Source: Homalodisca vitripennis
Taxonomy: Eukaryota > Arthropoda > Insecta > Hemiptera > Cicadellidae
DNA length: 64,000 nt
Reading direction: 5' to 3'
Assembly: GCF_021130785.1 (NCBI RefSeq)
Contig: NC_060212.1
Location: forward strand, 150,564,501 to 150,628,500
Made by a program: the position numbers and the translations under genes. Positions 58,434 through 64,000 of this stretch are shown piece after piece. The notes below the pieces were generated by a model. The model was given only the letters and a program-made list of their open reading frames with translations. It searched no databases and was not told the DNA's origin. How positions within the stretch are numbered: the first letter of the stretch is position 1; each line of letters begins with the position of its first letter.

Positions 58434-61400
58434 ATCGCAATACTAGTTATGTTCCAGTGTTCGTGCTCTGCTGGAGTCCTTATATAGTGTTTGATTTGCT
58501 GCAAGTCTACGGCTACATTCCTCGCACACAGAGTAACATCGTTGTGGCAACACTGATCATCAAAATACTTGTTATGTTCCAGTGTTCGTGCTCTGCTGGA
58601 GTCCTTATATAGTGTTTGATTTGCTGCAAGTCTACGGCTACATTCCTCACACACAGAGTAACATCGTTGTGGCAACACTGATCATCAAAATACTTGTTAT
58701 GTTCCAGTGTTCGTGCTCTGCTGGAGTCCTTATATAGTGTTTGATTTGCTGCAAGTCTACGGCTACATTCCTCGCACACAGAGTAACATCGTTGTGGCAA
58801 CACTGATCATCAAAATACTTGTTATGTTCCAGTGTTCGTGCTCTGCTGGAGTCCTTATATAGTGTTTGATTTGCTGCAAGTCTACGGCTACATTCCTCGC
58901 ACACAGAGTAACATCGTTGTGGCAACACTGATCATCAAAATACTTGTTATGTTCCAGTGTTCGTGCTCTGCTGGAGTCCTTATATAGTGTTTGATTTGCT
59001 GCAAGTCTACGGCTACATTCCTCGCACACAGAGTAACATCGTTGTGGCAACACTGATCATCAAAATACTTGTTATGTTCCAGTGTTCGTGCTCTGCTGGA
59101 GTCCTTATATAGTGTTTGATTTGCTGCAAGTCTACGGCTACATTCCTCGCACACAGAGTAACATCGTTGTGGCAACACTGATCATCAAAATACTTGTTAT
59201 GTTCCAGTGTTCGTGCTCTGCTGGAGTCCTTATATAGTGTTTGATTTGCTGCAAGTCTACGGCTACATTCCTCGCACACAGAGTAACATCGTTGTGGCAA
59301 CACTGATCATCAAAATACTTGTTATGTTCCAGTGTTCGTGCTCTGCTGGAGTCCTTATATAGTGTTTGATTTGCTGCAAGTCTACGGCTACATTCCTCGC
59401 ACACAGAGTAACATCGTTGTGGCAACACTGATCATCAAAATACTTGTTATGTTCCAGTGTTCGTGCTCTGCTGGAGTCCTTATATAGTGTTTGATTTGCT
59501 GCAAGTCTACGGCTACATTCCTCGCACACAGAGTAACATCGTTGTGGCAACACTGATCATCAAAATACTTGTTATGTTCCAGTGTTCGTGCTCTGCTGGA
59601 GTCCTTATATAGTGTTTGATTTGCTGCAAGTCTACGGCTACATTCCTCGCACACAGAGTAACATCGTTGTGGCAACACTGATCATCAAAATACTTGTTAT
59701 GTTCCAGTGTTCGTGCTCTGCTGGAGTCCTTATATAGTGTTTGATTTGCTGCAAGTCTACGGCTACATTCCTCGCACACAGAGTAACATCGTTGTGGCAA
59801 CACTGATCATCAAAATACTTGTTATGTTCCAGTGTTCGTGCTCTGCTGGAGTCCTTATATAGTGTTTGATTTGCTGCAAGTCTACGGCTACATTCCTCGC
59901 ACACAGAGTAACATCGTTGTGGCAACACTGATCATCAAAATACTTGTTATGTTCCAGTGTTCGTGCTCTGCTGGAGTCCTTATATAGTGTTTGATTTGCT
60001 GCAAGTCTACGGCTACATTCCTCGCACACAGAGTAACATCGTTGTGGCAACACTGATCATCAAAATACTTGTTATGTTCCAGTGTTCGTGCTCTGCTGGA
60101 GTCCTTATATAGTGTTTGATTTGCTGCAAGTCTACGGCTACATTCCTCGCACACAGAGTAACATCGTTGTGGCAACACTGATCATCAAAATACTTGTTAT
60201 GTTCCAGTGTTCGTGCTCTGCTGGAGTCCTTATATAGTGTTTGATTTGCTGCAAGTCTACGGCTACATTCCTCGCACACAGAGTAACATCGTTGTGGCAA
60301 CACTGATCATCAAAATACTTGTTATGTTCCAGTGTTCGTGCTCTGCTGGAGTCCTTATATAGTGTTTGATTTGCTGCAAGTCTACGGCTACATTCCTCGC
60401 ACACAGAGTAACATCGTTGTGGCAACACTGATCATCAAAATACTTGTTATGTTCCAGTGTTCGTGCTCTGCTGGAGTCCTTATATAGTGTTTGATTTGCT
60501 GCAAGTCTACGGCTACATTCCTCGCACACAGAGTAACATCGTTGTGGCAACACTGATCATCAAAATACTTGTTATGTTCCAGTGTTCGTGCTCTGCTGGA
60601 GTCCTTATATAGTGTTTGATTTGCTGCAAGTCTACGGCTACATTCCTCGCACACAGAGTAACATCGTTGTGGCAACACTGATCATCAAAATACTTGTTAT
60701 GTTTCAGTGTTCGTGCTCTGCTGGAGTCCTTATATAGTGTTTGATTTGCTGCAAGTCTACGGCTACATTCCTCGCACACAGAGTAACATCGTTGTGGCAA
60801 CACTGATCATCAAAATACTTGTTATGTTCCAGTGTTCGTGCTCTGCTGGAGTCCTTATATAGTGTTTGATTTGCTGCAAGTCTACGGCTACATTCCTCGC
60901 ACACAGAGTAACATCGTTGTGGCAACACTGATCATCAAAATACTTGTTATGTTCCAGTGTTCGTGCTCTGCTGGAGTCCTTATATAGTGTTTGATTTGCT
61001 GCAAGTCTACAGCTACATTCCTCGCACACAGAGTAACATCGTTGTGGCAACACTGATCATCAAAATACTTGTTATGTTCCAGTGTTCGTGCTCTGCTGGA
61101 GTCCTTATATAGTGTTTGATTTGCTGCAAGTCTACGGCTACATTCCTCGCACACAGAGTAACATCGTTGTGGCAACACTGATCATCAAAATACTTGTTAT
61201 GTTCCAGTGTTCGTGCTCTGCTGGAGTCCTTATATAGTGTTTGATTTGCTGCAAGTCTACGGCTACATTCCTCGCACACAGAGTAACATCGTTGTGGCAA
61301 CACTGATCATCAAAATACTTGTTATGTTCCAGTGTTCGTGCTCTGCTGGAGTCCTTATATAGTGTTTGATTTGCTGCAAGTCTACGGCTACATTCCTCGC

Positions 61401-61933
61401 ACACAGAGTAACATCGTTGTGGCAACACTGATCATCAAAATACTTGTTATGTTCCAGTGTTCGTGCTCTGCTGGAGTCCTTATATAGTGTTTGATTTGCT
61501 GCAAGTCTACGGCTACATTCCTCGCACACAGAGTAACATCGTTGTGGCAACACTGATCATCAAAATACTTGTTATGTTCCAGTGTTCGTGCTCTGCTGGA
61601 GTCCTTATATAGTGTTTGATTTGCTGCAAGTCTACGGCTACATTCCTCGCACACAGAGTAACATCGTTGTGGCAACACTGATCATCAAAATACTTGTTAT
61701 GTTTCAGTGTTCGTGCTCTGCTGGAGTCCTTATATAGTGTTTGATTTGCTGCAAGTCTACGGCTACATTCCTCGCACACAGAGTAACATCGTTGTGGCAA
61801 CACTGATCATCAAAATACTTGTTATGTTCCAGTGTTCGTGCTCTGCTGGAGTCCTTATATAGTGTTTGATTTGCTGCAAGTCTACGGCTACATTCCTCGC
61901 ACACAGAGTAACATCGCGGTGGCAACACTGATC
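58434..61933 (+). repeat. CCAPR: Tandem array: 28 copies of the acceptor and head of the last CCAPR exon, 125-bp period
   Basis: Each 125-bp unit is 24 bp of intron end (...ACTTGTTATGTTCCAG) plus the first 101 bp of the last CCAPR exon, coding [20 protein letters not shown] then IPRTQSNI. Exon heads start at 58458 + 125k for k = 0 to 27. All are in the gene's orientation. Units are nearly identical; variants noted are at 58649, 60704, 61011 and 61704. The first 27 copies read ATCGTTGTGGCA and CTGATCATC, where the real exon reads ATCGCGGTGGCA and CTGATCCAG. No splice donor is apparent inside a unit. The repeated ~96-codon frames on the - strand are by-products of the array. Confidence 0.97.
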
Positions 61934-62011
61934 CAGAGCCTGGCTCCACTCAACTCTGCTGCTAACCCTATCATTTATTGTATGTTTAGTGCTAGCAAGG
62001 CCACAAGATAA
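61833..62011 (+). CDS. CCAPR: CCAP receptor last visible exon: TM6 end, ECL3, TM7 (NPIIY), stop
   Basis: The acceptor is TTATGTTCCAG. With G from the previous exon it reads [20 protein letters not shown] (TM6 with the CWxP motif), [39 protein letters not shown] and a TAA stop at 62009-62011. NPIIY is the NPxxY motif of TM7. The tail after TM7 is only about 8 residues, far shorter than usual. An alternative donor GTATGT at 61980-61985 would end the exon inside the Cys codon after NPIIY and let a C-terminal exon follow outside the recognised region. This is the 28th and only complete copy of the array unit. Confidence 0.93.
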
Positions 62012-64000
62012 ATCAGTGTAGTGACAATATGTCTGTGTTTTGTACTCAACTAAGTTGTTTGTAGATGAATTAAACAACACACTGTGTGGAAATAGTTGAT
62101 TAGGATTAAACTATTTGTCTACTACGAATTTAAATTTATTGAAAATCTACCAAAAAGATATACCTTTAGAAAAATAAATATAATGTGTAATCATAAAGTA
62201 AAATTTATTGTACAAACCCTGATAAGGTAGAAGTTTAGTAATTTATTTTTACAGAGTTAATATTAATTACACGAGAATTTTGAATTAATATTAACTGTTT
62301 GTTTTATAGTTGACAAAACTTCCACCAAAATGCAGTATATTTGGTAGTACAAGAGTAAGTGTAATACAAGGTGGGAAGTATAGTTAAGCCAGAAATTTTG
62401 AGAAGTAAATACAGTATATTTCGTGTTACTCTTGGAGTATCGGCCAGACAGTTTGTGAGAAGATGCATGATAGTGTGTTGTAGGATGAAAGATGGCCACT
62501 ACGTAGCCATTTTATAAATATTACATTATTTTTTATAAAATACTCTACTAATTTTCCTGTGCATTTAAATACCATTTGAATGAAATTAATATCTTATAAT
62601 ATGGTGCAGACAAAAATTATTGAAATAACCAATTTATCTAAAATTCTGTTTGCTACAAATCTTTGACCATTAAAAAGAATACTCTGTCAATTACTAATGC
62701 ATTTGTTCGAACACTGATTTAATTTTGTGCAAATACTTCACAATAAACATATATTGGTTTATTCCATATTAAAATATTTATGCTATATTTTCAATAATAT
62801 TATAGATTAACGATTTTCGTGTTTCTTTTTTAACTACACTGTAACTGGCTTTGTGATTTTAGTAAACTTTTATTGCGTTTAAATTTCAAACGAAAGATGT
62901 CATTGACTTCAAAATTAGAACACTTATATTTATTTTTAAGCTATTTATCTAAGCTTCATTGTCCAAAAAAGACTAACTCAGATTTTTTGAGTTGTCCAAA
63001 AAGCTGTTGCATTCTAGTTTAGGTGAAATCATGAAAATTTCAATATTCAATAGTTTCATGCAAAGGTTGTTCTTTCATAAAAACAAATATCACAAACTAC
63101 CAGATGACTAAAAAGTATTTTTTGTTGTTATTTTTACTTATCTATACAGTCAGAGTCAGACAATAGATATCCTTAAAAAGCCATGTTCGTGCAGTGGGAC
63201 ATTGGATCTAGTTTAGCATTTTTAAGTGCATCCTCTTTGGTAAACTGAATCACACAAATACAGGGTAATATAAAATTAGACAATTCATATGTAAATCATC
63301 CTACATTTTCAGGTTATAATGTTAAATTGTTCAAACGTAAAGATGTACATGTTGTATGTTGGCCATTGATGGAAAATGATAATCCATAAAAAGTAAAACA
63401 TAATTTGAATTGCCATGAAAATGTGGCATTTGGAATATTTTGAAACCAGAGTGTAACATGTTTGCTAACTATATTATTGATTGTTTTTAGACACAGCATT
63501 GACTGGTAAACAGAATAGTAAAGCATTCAGGGCTAGTAAATGTGGAAAAACCCCAGCTGGGTGAATGGCACCAAACAAAGGATGCAAATCTTTTCATATA
63601 TCAATATCAATACCAGAGACGTTTGTGGTATTTGTTTACTCAATCAGTCTTGTATAATCCTCTAAATCTACAAATCCATGGTTAGAATTACTTGGAGCAG
63701 TTTTCATGTTGTACAAAAGTTGTAAGTCAAGGAAACGATGATGGGTGGGTGCCTAACTCCTCAAATAAATATAAGAAAAAAACAAGCTGGGAACATTCTT
63801 TTTCCATTTGGATAGTAACAAGAATAAGGAACTTGTACAAAGAATAAGTAACTTGTAGAATCTTGGAGCATTGGAAAAACTATTTATTGTAGTATTACTA
63901 GATAAAGGAATACGACATTTTCCAATATATAATTTTTTATTTTTGTGCAAGGCCTTTCTGAATCAAAGATTCCATCATCAGGCACTTCACAAATTATCAA
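62012..64000. other. No gene recognised downstream of the receptor
   Basis: AT-rich. If the exon is terminal this is the 3' UTR and downstream DNA; if the alternative donor is used it is intron. No coding exon for a C-terminal tail could be picked out. Confidence 0.4.

Noticed and set aside
58434..61933. CRISPR array or centromeric satellite
   Set aside because: There are no unique spacers, the unit is continuous, and it encodes a receptor exon in frame with the gene.
58385..62080. About 25 overlapping 96-codon frames on the - strand of the 125-bp array
   Set aside because: They are one frame repeated because the DNA repeats every 125 bp. They use GTG starts, shift frame each unit and oppose the real coding strand of the CCAPR exon.

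Overview
The window looks like nuclear DNA of an arthropod, most likely an insect. It is AT-rich, introns are large with GT..AG borders, and retroelements, DNA transposons, tandem repeats and microsatellites fill most of the space. No bacterial-style operons, rRNA operons or CRISPR arrays are seen. The order of insect cannot be fixed from sequence alone; a hemipteran is possible.

One cellular gene is recognisable, on the + strand: a rhodopsin-family neuropeptide receptor of the crustacean cardioactive peptide receptor (CCAPR) type. Four exons join in perfect phase: 24012-24105 (TM3, SIDRY motif), 54101-54358 (TM4, ECL2, TM5), 56996-57091 (ICL3, start of TM6) and 61833-62011 (rest of TM6, ECL3, TM7, NPIIY). 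The introns are about 30.0, 2.6 and 4.7 kb. Exons for the N-terminus, TM1 and TM2 were not found and probably lie upstream of the window.

The most striking object is at 58434-61933. The splice acceptor and first 101 bp of the last receptor exon are repeated head-to-tail 28 times with an exact 125-bp period. Only the last copy continues into the true TM7. Every other copy would give the same frameshifted, truncated receptor. The array ends at a 16/17-bp match between intron and exon, which suggests how it began.

The rest is mainly mobile DNA. Region 1-8.8 kb holds a head-to-head pair of Penelope-like element copies flanked by a 13-bp direct repeat, a ~1-kb foldback element, a 5S-rRNA-like SINE and small perfect hairpins. 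Region 8.8-13.8 kb holds an old R1-like LINE split by a 3.9-kb hAT transposon with terminal inverted repeats and an 8-bp target duplication; a C-tract with an A every 16 bp abuts it. Region 13.8-24 kb holds LINE tails, dispersed repeats, tRNA-like sequences and a Helitron-like repeat. The 30-kb receptor intron contains a decayed, nearly full-length LINE (26.3-32.2 kb, - strand) with an unusual load: a Ulp1/SENP8-like cysteine protease, an SGNH hydrolase, a macro domain, then endonuclease and reverse transcriptase. It also holds a solo Penelope end, 130-bp, 32-bp and 96-bp tandem repeats, and a 229-bp MITE 94 bp before the second exon.

Most transposon reading frames are broken. The exceptions are one GIY-YIG frame (1729-2289) and parts of the hAT and LINE frames. 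Apart from the receptor, no functioning gene is claimed.
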